Of a stretch of DNA of 64,000 bases, positions 11,801 to 22,494 are shown piece by piece. Below the pieces are notes generated by a model. The model was not told the DNA's origin, did not search any database, and saw only the letters and a program-made list of their open reading frames with translations. The stretch covers positions 44,407,769 to 44,471,768 of the forward strand of contig CM055903.1 in the NCBI GenBank assembly GCA_029582155.1. Direction: 5' to 3'. The stretch comes from Panopea generosa (lineage: Eukaryota; Mollusca; Bivalvia; Adapedonta; Hiatellidae). Both the position numbers and the translations under genes were made by a program. Every line of letters begins with the position of its first letter. Position 1 is the first letter of the stretch.

Positions 11801-14760
11801 TTGGTGCATGAATTCGAAAACAGTTGCGCGATGAATTCAAAAGGCGTATTTTTATATTTAGAAATGGTAAAGGTTTGTTTGACAAAAATTTCAGTCAAAT
11901 GTCGTGACAATTTCTACTCTTCAAGGTCTCACTGAACAATTACCTCCCTTACATGACGGTAGCAAGATTATTACGCCCAAGAAATTAGAGCTGTGTAAAG
12001 CGGTTGGGTAATTTTTTTTTTAAAAATGCATAAAATGTCATATTTCTTTGGGCATATGGGAACATTGGAACATTTTCATGATTTCTGCAAAGTTTGGGTG
12101 ACCCTGGGAACTGTTTGATGATGCTATAACAGTTTAAAGATGCGTAGTGATACACTGCAACAAATGGGCAGAATTGTCAAAAATGAAGGGGTGCCATCAA
12201 ACCATCGAAATTGTGAAAAAGCAACCTGGTCAACCCCATGTTTTTTTCTGCATATTTGGACCAACAGAGGACTATCTATGGGAATAAGGCACTTTTAGAA
12301 CCATTGGTAATGTATCCAGTGTTCCAGAAGTGCATGTCTCTATATGTAGAACAGTACAAAATTAATTGGTGTGTGAGACGTCAATAAAAGGGGATGTTCC
12401 ATATATAACAAAAATGGCGTTAAACTCCATTCATAAAAAAAAAACAAAAAAAAAACAAAAAAACAACACCTTACATGCTTCACTTGGCAAAACTACTTTG
12501 TCTGAAAAAAAAGCTTTTGGTATTCCTCCAAAGCTTTTATTAAATATAACGGCGTCACTTTTAGCACAGGTCTCTGGTATTACATCCATAGACAACCAGT
12601 TATAGCAAGCTTTAAGTATATGTTACAGGTCAGTTATTGATATTCTAACATAATCAAGTTTGCCGTAACGAAACATAGATGAGTGAACTTATTTCGCTGG
12701 AAGGTCGTTATTTGAGTCATGACCAGCTTATAGTTCAAACATGTTTAACCAATGACAAGTGAGGAATTTTCAAATGTATTTATTTTGTACCACTAAATAA
12801 TAAAGTGTGTCAATTTTGTGCAGTTAGAATATTGTGAAAATAAATTGTAAGTTTAAGGATTTTTTTAAATCTCTCGATTGTCTTTGGTTAAAATGTTCGA
12901 TCTATTTGAATGTGTTAAAACACAAAAATAAGCATAAACTTTTCGTGTGTTTTTTTTTATATTTAAAGCTTGTTTTGGTTGTTTATGGATATAATATCAG
13001 ACATAAGTGATTGCATAACTATACCACAAAATTCCTGTTTCACACTATACCTCTTCTCACAATTATAATAGAGAATAGTTGTGTGTCATCATATCATCTG
13101 GCTAATGAAATAATGAAAATTCACATGCTGTCACACATTGTCTAGCTAGTAAAATTTTCAAACCCTTTTCCAAAAAATGAAACTTTACATGTCGTCACAC
13201 ATTGTCTGGCTAGTAACATTTTCAAACACTTTTAAAAAAAGAAACTTTACATGTCGTCACTCATTGAAACTTCACATGTTCCAGATTGTATACATCTCAG
13301 TATATGTGTGTTTATTTAGGCTCATCTGTATATGTGAGATGGGATCGAAGTGAATGTCCAGCAAACGGTACAGATCTTGTTTACAGAGGTTAGTAACAAG
13401 TTATAGGAATAATGTAAATTAATATTCCAGAGTAGGGCCTAACTGTCTCAAATAAATTATAGTTTTGATCTTTAACCTTTATCTGTCGCTCTTTAAGTAT
13501 TCAAATACTGACATCATATTCTGTATATATGTACTTATATGGATAGCATATATATACACGGATGTCTATGTACTTGATTAAATATTTCATTAATATATAC
13601 TCAACTTCAAAATAAATCTACAGACCAGACTACGGCGAGTGCGCCTAGCTACAATGCAAACCATATATACAATATCAAGGCCTCTGCCAAACCTATAAAT
13701 TTGGTGTCGACCATGACTTATATACTATGGAATTACATGCAACACATCTGGACAGGGTGGACAAATTTACATACATGGAGTGATAGCTTTATATGAGTAG
13801 GATCCAGTTAAGTGATAGCTTTATATGAGTAGGATCCAGTTAAGGATTCATGACTACTCATATGCTATATATATATGCGGGGGACCTGTGTTCAAATCCC
13901 GGAAATGACAAAAGATATTCCGAAACTGTCCGTTGACAGGTAAATAAGACATGTTGTTACTCCTCTCGAATGAGGCATAAAAGTAGGAACAATACAAAAC
14001 TAGATATAATTTTGAATAACTAGGATGACAGAATGACTGATACTACACATGGCATATTTATTTCAGAAGTATACAATTAAGTAAACAAACACCTCGATGT
14101 ACACTTGTTTTTGCTATAGAATATATACACGAATTGCCAACGTGCACATATTTGCCAACTCATCGAATAGTTACAAATGTAACAAAATGACATTAAATTG
14201 TAAAAAAAGTAACCTTCCTAAGGAACAAATCACAAATATTTCTGACGCGGGAGTATAGGAAATATTTACAGTCATTGTTATTGTTGCTTGGCAACGCAGC
14301 CAATCATCCTGGAGGTGCGGCAGAATACATTTGCTTACCAGATCATCCGACATGGGGCAATTACCAGGACGGGGTATACAATTGGAGGGGATATGTTTAC
14401 GGTACTGAATATGAGACCCCTCAAGATTCTTCAACTATCTTCGGTTATCAAACAAATAATCAAGATGTCCCTTGCGCTGTATGTAAAACTAATCGAAAAA
14501 TAAGTCTAATGATCCCAGCACGATCGAACTGTTATCCCGGCTGGACCACGGAATACACCGGATATTTGATGTCTGCTTACTGGAATCATCCCTCAAATAG
14601 TAACTACGCATGCGTCGATGCGAGACCGGAGTTTGTTGCACATGGCAGTGGTGATGAAGATGGTCACCTCATGTACTTCGTGGAGTCCAGATGCGGGTCC
14701 CTTTCATGTCCACCTTATGTCGATGGCAGGGAACTAGCGTGTGTTGTTTGCTCTATTTAG
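8713..14760 (+). CDS. Short-chain collagen C4-like secreted protein (3 exons)
   Basis: Joined exons 8713-8881, 13320-13388 and 14300-14760 give 232 residues. Residues 1 to about 20 are a hydrophobic signal peptide (MLNVAKLVIVCCVGTVSSVL), so the product should be secreted. Residues about 28-52 form a leucine-rich heptad coiled coil, a likely oligomerisation stem. Exon 2 supplies YVRWDRSECPANGT. Exon 3 carries the cysteine-rich domain: YICLP, VPCAVC, NCYPGW, YACVD, SRCGSLSCPPYVDG and CVVC in that order. These are the signatures of proteins annotated as short-chain collagen C4-like in bivalves. No Gly-X-Y collagen repeat is visible despite the family name. Both introns are phase 1 with GT/AG ends. 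Compared with my memory of the family, about seven residues are missing at the exon 2/3 junction. Function is not established; an extracellular matrix or innate-recognition role would be inference. Confidence 0.8.
9180..9289 (+). mobile_element. SINE fragment (family 2 tail)
   Basis: Contains atttttattagttacttgtg and ggttgttctactcagattca ttctgagg in the order seen in the other family 2 copies. The tRNA-like head is eroded. Confidence 0.45.
9290..9754 (+). mobile_element. 456-bp non-autonomous DNA transposon, copy 1
   Basis: Body 9294-9749. It begins GGTCTCACTGAACAATT and its end, read on the other strand, begins CGTCTCACACACCAATT, 13 of 17 matches. TCAA stands directly before it and, after one extra T, behind it. 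The sequence is the same as copy 2 at 11925-12380 as far as I can read. No coding capacity. It lies in intron 1 of the collagen-like gene, right after a SINE tail fragment. Confidence 0.6.
9755..11920. other. Intron 1 sequence between the two 456-bp copies
   Basis: T-rich sequence with a few open frames of 60-93 codons that show no recognisable family and no coding bias I can defend. No splice-flanked exon of the collagen-like gene was found here. Confidence 0.4.
11921..12384 (+). mobile_element. 456-bp non-autonomous DNA transposon, copy 2
   Basis: Body 11925-12380, flanked on both sides by TCAA (11921-11924 and 12381-12384), consistent with a 4-bp target duplication. It has the same 17-bp imperfect terminal inverted repeats as copy 1 and lies 2631 bp downstream of it in the same orientation, within intron 1. 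Confidence 0.6.
13081..13290. repeat. ~63-bp tandem repeat, about 3 copies, in intron 1
   Basis: Repeats of a unit containing tcacacattgtctggctagt, a run of A and aaactttacatg, starting near 13131, 13195 and 13257, with a more degenerate copy from 13081. The array ends about 30 bp before the acceptor of exon 2. Confidence 0.7.
13320..13388 (+). CDS. Collagen C4-like gene, exon 2
   Basis: Acceptor tttatttag precedes base 13320. The 69-base exon reads GSSVYVRWDRSECPANGTDL and ends VYR plus one base before the donor gttagt. The RW...CP...T motif is the expected start of the C4-like domain. An in-frame TAG right after the donor confirms that the exon ends here. Confidence 0.78.
13762..13850. repeat. 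32-bp direct duplication in intron 2
   Basis: gtgatagctttatatgagta followed by ggatccagttaa occurs twice in a row. Just downstream (about 13888) a tRNA B-box-like gtgttcaaatcccgg suggests a truncated SINE head. Confidence 0.5.
14300..14760 (+). CDS. Collagen C4-like gene, terminal exon
   Basis: Codes for the cysteine-rich domain from NHPGGAAEYICLP to CVVCSI and a TAG stop at 14758-14760. The reading frame is open upstream to about 14197. The only AG that joins exon 2 in phase and has a T-rich tract before it is at 14298-14299 (caacgcag). A better-looking tttacag at 14271 would shift the frame. The 3' part is certain; the exact 5' boundary is not. Confidence 0.75.
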
Positions 14761-15020
14761 AAAGTGAGTGTATGTCAAAATACCCATTGTCAAAATACCC
14801 ACACCTCAAAAATGGCAAAGTAGTCAAAATACCCACAGCAGAATTTTCAGGGTATTCAAAATTCCCACAGCAGAATTTTCAGGGTATTCAAAATACCCAC
14901 AGTAGAATTTACAGGGTATTCAAAATACCCACAGTAGAATTTACAGGGTAGTCAAAATACCCACCCTGGGTTGTCACAAGTCCAAAATTAATAGGATTGT
15001 TAAAAACACACTCACTGAAA

Positions 15021-15026
15021 AATAAA
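15021..15026 (+). promoter_or_regulatory. Poly(A) signal AATAAA inside the MULE left arm
   Basis: First plus-strand AATAAA after the collagen-like stop codon, about 260 bases downstream and inside transposon sequence. It may terminate the collagen-like transcript; this is inference. Confidence 0.35.
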
Positions 15027-15575
15027 GCCATTTACCAAGTTTTTTACCAAACTGATAAAAGTTTGTTATTATAATACCCTTACTCAGTTTGTCAAAATGT
15101 GAATTTATTGATTGTTTTGGGTCACTTTTAGCACTTTTACCATTGTCATTAGGTGACAGAAAATATGTTGAGAAAGGGAAAGGTAAGTCACCCAAATAGG
15201 ATTAATGCAGATTGTGATGCTTTCACCATTTTAATTGAATGGATATTTGTACAATCAAACCTGTATAAAGCGGTCACTTAAGAAAGGTGATCACTTAATA
15301 TTGTTCGAAAGTAATGCACAAAGCAGTTCTCCACTTATCACTGTTATGTGTATGTGTAATAGTTTCTAAAACATTGGCAATATATTGACAAATAGTGCAG
15401 ATCCAGATCAGATGTTTCCCTTATAGGAGCCCCTCTTTCCCTCATTTCCTACAATGTTTTCAATAGCCATCAGTTGCAAAGGCTATAAAAGGCGCTTGTG
15501 TGAATGAAAGGGTTAATGAACACTTATCTTACTGAACTCGCAAATTCTGATCTCATTGCACAGAAAGCACTGAAT

Positions 15576-15902
15576 TTACTTAAACCTTATCAACTGTCCA
15601 ATGGCATCCATGAAGTCTTTAAGGGACTTTGCTCCACTCACGTACTGTTGGCATAAGCACTTCAATCTCCGCTGGTGCACCTTCGTGGCGTTCCTCACTC
15701 GTTTCTGGGGTGGTTCTCCTCGGTCACACTGCAGAATGTCAGCTGCCACCATTGCTGCATCTTTTCCAACCGACTTCAACAGAGTCCAAAGAGAAGGGTT
15801 TTTGTGTCCTACAAGGTGCTGGAAGCCGTTGTTCCAGGACTCGCACTGGTTGTTGGTTTTTGGGTGACTTACCTTTCCCTTTCTCAACATATTTTCTGTC
15901 AC
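15576..15902 (-). pseudogene. MULE transposase C-terminal fragment
   Basis: 108-codon open frame inside the MULE-like element. The stretch NNQCESWNNGFQHLVGHKNP followed by SLWTLLKSV resembles the part of MULE transposases after the catalytic core (NN-x-ES-x-N, then H.P..W.L). It continues into a basic segment (PPQKRVRNATKVHQRRLK). No DDE catalytic core is present in the 1.5-kb element, so it cannot be autonomous. The first residues run into the inner edge of the inverted arm, and the listed first codon is not ATG, so its start is undefined. Confidence 0.5.
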
Positions 15903-16298
15903 CTAATGACAATGGTAAAAGTGCTAAAAGTGACCCAAAACAATCAATAAATTCACAGTTTGACAAACTGAGTAAGGGTATTATAATAACAAACTTTTAT
16001 CAGTTTGGTAAAAAACTTGGTAAATGGCTTTATTTTTCAGTGAGTGTGTTTTTAACAATCCTATTAATTTTGGACTTGTGACAACCCAGGGTGGGTATTT
16101 TGACTACCCTGTAAATTCTACTGTGGGTATTTTGAATACCCTGTAAATTCTACTGTGGGTATTTTGAATACCCTGAAAATTCTGCTGTGGGTATTTTGAA
16201 TACCCTGAAAATTCTGCTGTGGGTATTTTGACTACTTTGCCATTTTTGAGGTGTGGGTATTTTGACCGTGGGTATTTTGAGTGGTACCCTTAGAAAGT

Positions 16299-16770
16299 TG
16301 TTCTTATTCTATTAAAACACCAACAACTGCACATAGTTCCAGACTAACTATCATATACGTATACGTTATACCAGAAGTTTTATCAAATAATTTAAATTTA
16401 TTTAAATTATTTGTTTTATCATTAATTTATCCTTTTTATTACATAATTTTACAATTCAACATTAGAAAAAGGTATCCGATTTTGATAACTGATTGAATAT
16501 TTTCATAGACTTATTTAAAGAGCTTTGGGCATTAAAGGAAGAGTCGACAGTCCGCGCTCTTGGTAAAGTTGCAGACAAATCGTCCCGTTGACTCTGGCTA
16601 CAACGCAGTGAACCGACTTGGCAGCCAACGTAGACGAGGTAGTGTCTGATCACCGATACCTGCCCGGCCACCCAGACGATGTACCGAGCATAAGGGGGCG
16701 AAACATCCAATGACAGGTGGAGCTTCGGCTGTCGGCGTTTACGTTAAGCAGTATACCTGTATTTACACGT
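16299..16770. other. Spacer with a decayed coding-like segment
   Basis: 16500-16720 is GC-richer than its surroundings and reads ALKEESTVRALGKVADKSSR then, after a shift, SGYNAVNRLGSQRRRGS. It looks like an old protein-coding piece, but I cannot name it. Confidence 0.3.
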
Positions 16771-17205
16771 CGTATGGCGGCCTCAAACAGTCGCCCGGCA
16801 TTTCGCCTGGCTGGATATGTCCGTGATCTTACGTACTGTATGGCGACAGGTCGCAAAAAATCGCCCCGCACATCGACTGGCTGGATATGTCCGTGGTCTC
16901 ACGTACTGTATGGCGGCAGGCCGCAAATAAACACCACGTACTTCAACCAGCTTGATATGTCCGTGATAATACGTGCTGTATGGCAGCAGGTCGCAAAAAA
17001 TCGCCCCACACTTCGACTGGCTGGATATGTCCAATGTCTCACGTATTGCATGACGGCAAGCCACAAATTGCCACCACGTACTTCGACAAGCTGGATATGG
17101 CCATGGTATTACGTGCTGTATGGTGACATATCAAGTCAGTCGAAGTATGGGGCGGCTCTTTGCGACCTACCGCCATACAGCACGTAATATCATGGACATA
17201 TCCAG
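16771..17205. repeat. 70-bp array of alternating variants plus one inverted copy
   Basis: ctggatatgtccgtg-type starts at 16811, 16881, 16951, 17021 and 17091. Variants alternate: gcaaaaaatcgccccgcac and gcaaataaacaccacgtac, so the true period is 140 bp. A reverse-complement copy follows at about 17125-17205. Open frames in this block come from the repeat. Confidence 0.85.
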
Positions 17206-17207
17206 CC

Positions 17208-17635
17208 AGTCAAAGCTGACACTATAATCTTTCTACATGTTGCACATGCTTCTTCACTTGGTATACAGCAAGCTATTGTATTTAGTCCTGACACTGATGT
17301 GTTTGTACTTCTTGTACATTACTTCTCTCAGTTGAACTTGAAATCCATCTTTTTCAAAACTGGTAGAAAAAGTATACACAGAGACCTTACGAGATACATT
17401 CCCGTGCATACATTTGTCAGCATTGACTACTCAGCAGTTACATATCATGATCTCTGTGTACTGTCTACCTGGTTGTGACACCTGTTCTTTCCATGGCATA
17501 GGGAAGAAAAGGATTTTTCAAGTTAACGGAAAAGCAGCTAATGAGCTTACAGACCTAGCAAATCTTGGTACACAGCCAGTTCTGTCCCTTCAGACAAAAG
17601 CGGCTGCATTCAAGTGTGTAGGTCTTCTGTAAGGA
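17208..17635 (+). pseudogene. PIN/FEN-like domain fragment of an invertebrate mobile-element ORF
   Basis: Reads KADTIIFLHVAHASSLGIQQ, AIVFSPDTDVFVLLVHYFS, RYIPVHTFVS, then in another frame LPGCDTCSFHGIGKKRIF. The ADT, SPDTDV, PVH and GCDT...GKGK-type blocks match, in order, a nuclease-like domain seen in large uncharacterised proteins of many invertebrates. A frameshift near 17415 breaks it, and it begins directly where the 70-bp array's inverted copy stops. Confidence 0.5.
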
Positions 17636-17947
17636 CATAGTCACTGTACCTCACTCATCGCCCGTCGGTGCAAAAACGGGCCAGGCCACGGAAAATGCCT
17701 CAAAACGACAGCATTGATCTTCATTTACTGCGCTGCGTATAGCATCTGTTCATAAGGGAGGAGTGGATGGATGGGGAAGTTGGGTTGGGAGAGTGTGGAA
17801 GGGTGCGGGGTAAGGTGATAGGTGCTTTGAACAACATATGCTTAAAAACATTCCTATTATGTTCAAAGTAGCTTCAATCCACATCATACATCAGCAGTTG
17901 TAATATCTTTTCAGTCCCTTACTGGTTTCACTGGATGGTTTACAACA

Positions 17948-18240
17948 GTGTCCCGTTGGGGCCATCGCGGCATATTTATTAAATTAAGTAAAGCCGAAAC
18001 AACGAAACTACGATGGTGAAAAGTCGAAACAACGATGGTGAAAAATCGCAACTACGATGGTGAAAAGTCGAAACTACGATGGTGAAAAGTCGAATCAACG
18101 AAACAACGCTGGCGAAAAGCCGAAATCATTTCGACTTTTCACCATCGTAATTTCGACTTTTCACCATCGCAGTTTCGTTGTTTCATTGTTTCGACTTTAC
18201 ATAATTTAATAAATATGCCGCAATGGCCCTAACGGGACAC
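17948..18240. mobile_element. Foldback MITE, copy 1
   Basis: Left arm gtgtcccgttggggccatcg, then catatttattaaatta, then tracts of acgatggtgaaaagtcgaa. The right arm is the inverse and ends aacgggacac(cgtag). Almost the whole 293 bp can fold. A shorter relative lies at 49833-49962. Confidence 0.75.
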
Positions 18241-19574
18241 CGTAGTTTACCCTCCATCCGTTCATCTGACATATGTCCTTCTGGTCATCCGTCTGAATAG
18301 ATTACTAAAAAAGTATCCAAGCTAGGTTTGTGAAACTGTAGATATTGATAGAAACCAATCAGAAAATGATGCAGGTCACTTTATTTTTTCATTTAGACAA
18401 AAAAATGTGGTTGTTATGGCAACAAATTTGATATATTCCAGATATAAATTGGATAATGTGGTAACACAAAAAGTGTCCAAGCCACATAAGTTGTAGTTAG
18501 AATGCAATAAGGAGATTATGCAGGCCATTTTATATTTTCAGTCTGACAAAAATTGTGGTTGCCATGGCATCAAAATTTGAAATCCGGTAAACCGTCTAAT
18601 TATAGAATGTCTACCCGAATCAGACAATGAACAGCTCATCATTTATATTGTTTTTTATGATGGCCTTTTTCTGGATGACTCCCTTATAACCAGTAATAAC
18701 CCAAATTATGCATTTATTCAACTTTAAAATGTTTCAACCAGACCAACTGCCAGAGTGACAAGTCATTTTATTTTCCATAGAAATATCGGGTACACTTAAT
18801 ATATGACATGTTCTGTAATTGTCTGACACATATGACCAGTGCTATCAGTAAGTGACTGTGGCCATTACCCACACACCGGACAATTGTCCAATTTCTCAAC
18901 AAACAAGACATGTTAAAACTTTCATCTGCAACGTCATTGGAGACATGTGTAAGATAACAAGATTGTTTCATAATTGGTATAAAATATATTAAGTACATGA
19001 TCTTAAATTTAAATTACATCAAGTTTAACTTAAATGCAGGTCCGCCATGGCAGAGTGGACTAAGAAGTTGTATCAATATCACTTACTTTTCACCATTGAA
19101 GTTGTACAATATGTCAGAATGCTTACCAGTTACTAGTGCAAAGATGCTTAAACTCAGCTTCATTTTGTGGTCTTCCTCCAACAGCAAAAGTGGATGCCAT
19201 GTATAACATTATGTACCTCAGGTCAAGAAGTGAAATGATCCACCATTATCATCACATGGTCAGCTGTTCGGGAGCAGCAGTAACAAATAATTCAAATTTC
19301 GACAGAATGGAGGGCAATCCAATATATGTTCAAATACTGTGAGACCAAAGCCTGGAAGCCCTGACCAAGTGGGATGAGGTATGTGTTTTTTCAGTCAGAG
19401 ACGAACATGGTTGAGACTCTCTAGATTATTGATCATATTTCTAAAAAAATTTGACACCCGGTTTCACCAAAATGTTAAACAATATTTCTAAGTCTCCAAA
19501 TCAAATACTGGTTCCAGTATGACTGCATATATATATTTTAGGTCACCTGAGAGTTGTCTAAAGGTTGGATTGGT
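18241..19574. other. Intergenic, no gene seen
   Basis: A short tRNA A-box-like ccatggcagagtggactaag near 19047 suggests a truncated SINE head. Nothing else can be supported. Confidence 0.35.
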
Positions 19575-19890
19575 TTTTGTTATCCCCCGCCACCGCTCGT
19601 AAGGGATATAGAAATGGGCTGCGTGCTTCCCCTGCTGTCTGCACCGTATCTCCTTCAGTAGTGATTGGAATTTTAAATAAATTGGCACAAATAGATGTGC
19701 ATGCGAATGACTTGGGTCTGTTCGTTAAAGGTCTAGGTCATGGCTTTAGGTCAAGTGTTTGGAAATCCAATGTTTACACTGTGTTTCCTCTTGTCCGGAC
19801 CGTATCTTCTTTAGTTGTGATTGTAATTTTAAATCACGTGACACAAATGTTCACTAGAACAAGACGATGCGACTGACTTGGGTCTGCTCG
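19575..19890 (+). repeat. Two diverged ~165-bp repeat units
   Basis: ctgcaccgtatctccttcag then gtgattggaattttaaataa at about 19637 recurs as ccggaccgtatcttctttag and gtgattgtaattttaaatca at about 19796. Both are followed by gacttgggtctg.tcgt. An interspersed repeat, not a gene. Confidence 0.6.
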
Positions 19891-21821
19891 TCAATAGAAA
19901 TAGATTTAAAAAAGAATCAACTATGTGTGTAACATTTTTATTTATTTTCATAGGCACAACTGTGAGTCCACTTTAGTGCCATAACCATGGGTTGCAGATA
20001 AGTAAGTAATCAAGTAAGTTATATAACATTCTGAATGTCCAGAAAAGGTAGATGTTCTTTAGGATAAGCGAACATTGCATTAACTCCTTTGTCTTCTTTT
20101 TTTCTTCCTTTAAATGTCAGCATCAAATGAGCAAAGTCGAGCCGAGACATTTCCATAGAAAGGGTTCTCTTGAAGTGTTATATGCGTGTAAGGGATGGGG
20201 GTTGTTTGTACTCTGAATATCAAATATCCTTCCTGAGACAGTTTTTCGACAGAAATAGTGCTAAATATATTCCTGTAAACATTTGTTGTTGGATTCAATG
20301 AAACCACAATCCTTATTCTTAAGCGTTTATGTAATTCTGATGAAAATCGTTTGCTTGGCAAAGATATACTCTGGAAGGGAGATAATTCCATTAGACCGAT
20401 TCTCAGGCGGTCAGGCAAAATTATCGGCCTTGTTACTTTCCGCCAGAAAAGCATGATGTGCGCTTTATAATTTCGGTGGAAAATCGAGGAAACATGCGGT
20501 TTCTTTCACCAGAAACGGACACAAAATTGCTCGAATCGAGCGTCTGCCGATAAATTTGAAATACTAGGACACTGCCCTGGACCCGCAATGGTGCATAGGC
20601 GCCCCCTTGATCCCCAGCCTGTTGTCAGTATTACAGAAAATTATAACTTTCACCCCTGTACGTGTTTAATTCTGTAATCTTGAATTTGCATAAATAAACT
20701 CACAACTTAAATGAAGATCCATAGAAGAGTGCACAGTCCAATTTTATGATTCAAGAGTCGTTACTCTTGAAAAAGAGTAAAACAAATTGAAAATGGAAGT
20801 TGAATCCCAATTCTAAAAATACATAATGGGCAAATACTGCTCAACATTAAAGTTGTCATTCGGACTTCGATGAGACGAACTGATTTTTTGTTTCAAATGG
20901 GGTCAACCATTTAGAAATATCAAAAAAAGTCTCAAAAGGTGATCATGAACATTAACATTTACTTTTTTTCGGAATTTAAGATTTAGGCAAAGTCTGTAGC
21001 GTCCCATTCTTCATAATTTCAACTTAATAGGACGCGATAACATCTCGGGGAAGGTCATTCCAACTATTGAGACGCGACTCCATTTAATTGGACACGAATT
21101 ACCTTTAACAAAAGCATGCTGTCCATTATTTATCAGATTGTCGTTACTTAGATGAATGAATAACTGATCCTTGACCTGAATATATGTATATATGTGCCCT
21201 GTAAAGCACAAACTCTAAATTGCAACCTTAAATTTAGGGGCCAAAACTCTACAATCAAACAAATTATATGGGGGTCAAAACCCTACATTTAATCTAAATA
21301 AAACCTTGCCTACACAATGGCGTAAGCTCTTGGATTTCATTAAGAATAGAAGCCAAGAGATTCCTAGGCAGGAGGGGATTGAACAAAGGGTCAAAACTCT
21401 ACATAATGTGTCCGGAAAGGAGGGTCAAAGCTCTACTTCGCAATATGCAAAAGAACTAGGAAAAAAATCTACATCATATCATACCCCCCCCCCCCCCCCC
21501 ACCCCCACACACACACCGGGGGATTTTTATTAGCCAGTAACCATGTTATATTGGACAATGTACTTATTATGGAATTTTAATTATATAAATATGCACCGTC
21601 TGAGGTGCACTTTAAAACGTATTTATTGGATAAAAGTATAAGAGAAGTTTTGTAACCATATGTGAGATAAATTGTTAATTAATCAAATCGGATCATAATG
21701 GTTTTAATTATGGCTCTTGCATTTTCAAAAATATGCCAAATTTGGCCTTTTTTTGCACTGTACCACCTTGACCAAACAATGGTGTTACGATATGATCTTG
21801 GATAAAAAACAACAGGTTTGC
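19891..21821. other. Intergenic; poly-C tract at 21485
   Basis: A 114-codon minus-strand frame at 20110-20454 resembles nothing I know and has no splice or start context. A C-rich run with CA repeats is at 21484-21520. No gene called. Confidence 0.35.
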
Positions 21822-22085
21822 CTGGTCTGATTAGCTCAGTTGGTAGCACGTCTGACTATTATAATTATCCAGGAATCGTGAGTTTGAATCTGTACGGCCA
21901 GTCTCTGTGATGGTATATATACAACATTTCTAGTTATTATTCATCTCTCACCGCAAGTGGAAAGTAATCAATTACTTGGTGTGCTCGAGTACTGGTTAAT
22001 CTTCCAGGATCCAAGGAAAGAGTGATTAGGTTAATTGATCTCGAAGTTCTCGATTGCGTAAAAATGACACTAAATATAATCAGTC
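21822..22085 (+). mobile_element. tRNA-derived SINE (family 1), full-length
   Basis: tRNA-like head with A box ttagctcagttggtagcac and B box gtgagtttgaatctg. The body has aggatccaaggaaagagtga and taggttaattgatc; the end is aaatgacactaaatataatc. Confidence 0.75.
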
Positions 22086-22236
22086 ACTCTTTTGAATTTA
22101 ACATATCTTTGTGTATAATTAACGTCTGTTGTGGTGCTTGAATTGTAAATTATAGTTTGTAATGGGATGGTCTATTATGCTGCAGGTGAGAGATGTAAGG
22201 TCATGTTACATTAAACTTTCTTTTGTTTCCTAAAGC

Positions 22237-22494
22237 CGGGCCCGATTAGCTCAGTCGATGACGCGTCTGACTATCAATCCAGGGGTCGTTGATGGTTGAT
22301 TATTCAACATTGTGTCTCATTATCATTCATCTCTCGCCTCTGATTCAAGTGTGAAAGGTATCAGTTACTTGCTAATTGGGATGTGCTCGAGTATTGGTTA
22401 ACCTTTCATGATCCCAGGAAACAGTGGTTAGGTTAACTGATCGTCTGTTAGCCGTCGATGGCCTAAAAATGACACTAAATATTCAATCAATCAA
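22237..22494 (+). mobile_element. tRNA-derived SINE (family 1), second copy
   Basis: Head gggcccgattagctcagtcg, eroded B box, body matching the previous copy (ctcgagtattggttaacctt; cagtggttaggttaactgat), tail attcaatcaatcaat. Same orientation, about 150 bp downstream of the first. Confidence 0.72.

Larger units (their letters stand above)
14766..16289 (-). mobile_element. MULE-like DNA transposon with ~430-bp inverted arms
   Basis: Two nearly identical inverted arms, about 14766-15196 and 15863-16289. Each arm contains four or more copies of a ~32-bp unit with caaaatacccacag and aattttcagggta, then a shared unique segment of about 230 bp. The arms differ at only a few positions, so insertion or homogenisation is recent. 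The 9-bp sequence TTAGAAAGT flanks the element at 14757-14765 and 16290-16298, as expected of MULE target duplications. The interior holds a minus-strand transposase-like fragment. The left copy of the duplication contains the TAG stop of the upstream collagen-like gene. Confidence 0.72.

Noticed and set aside
9290..12384. LTR retrotransposon with identical 461-bp LTRs
   Set aside because: Ends are not TG...CA, no gag or pol lies between, each copy has its own inverted ends and TCAA flanks, and there is no shared duplication around the pair.
14271..14760. Terminal exon of the collagen-like gene starting at 14272
   Set aside because: The acceptor looks good, but joining to exon 2 shifts the frame away from the cysteine-rich domain.
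15629..16081. 150-codon plus-strand frame in the MULE-like element
   Set aside because: Antisense shadow of the transposase fragment continuing into the inverted arm; composition is not protein-like.
16717..17187. 156-codon plus-strand frame
   Set aside because: Its length comes from the 70-bp array, whose period keeps one frame open; overlapping frames on the other strand show the same repeat.
20110..20454. 114-codon minus-strand frame
   Set aside because: No recognisable domain, no splice-linked exons and no membrane or signal segment; kept only as a remark.
21822..21900. Genuine tRNA gene
   Set aside because: The anticodon arm is broken and the same body and tail follow as in the copy at 22237.
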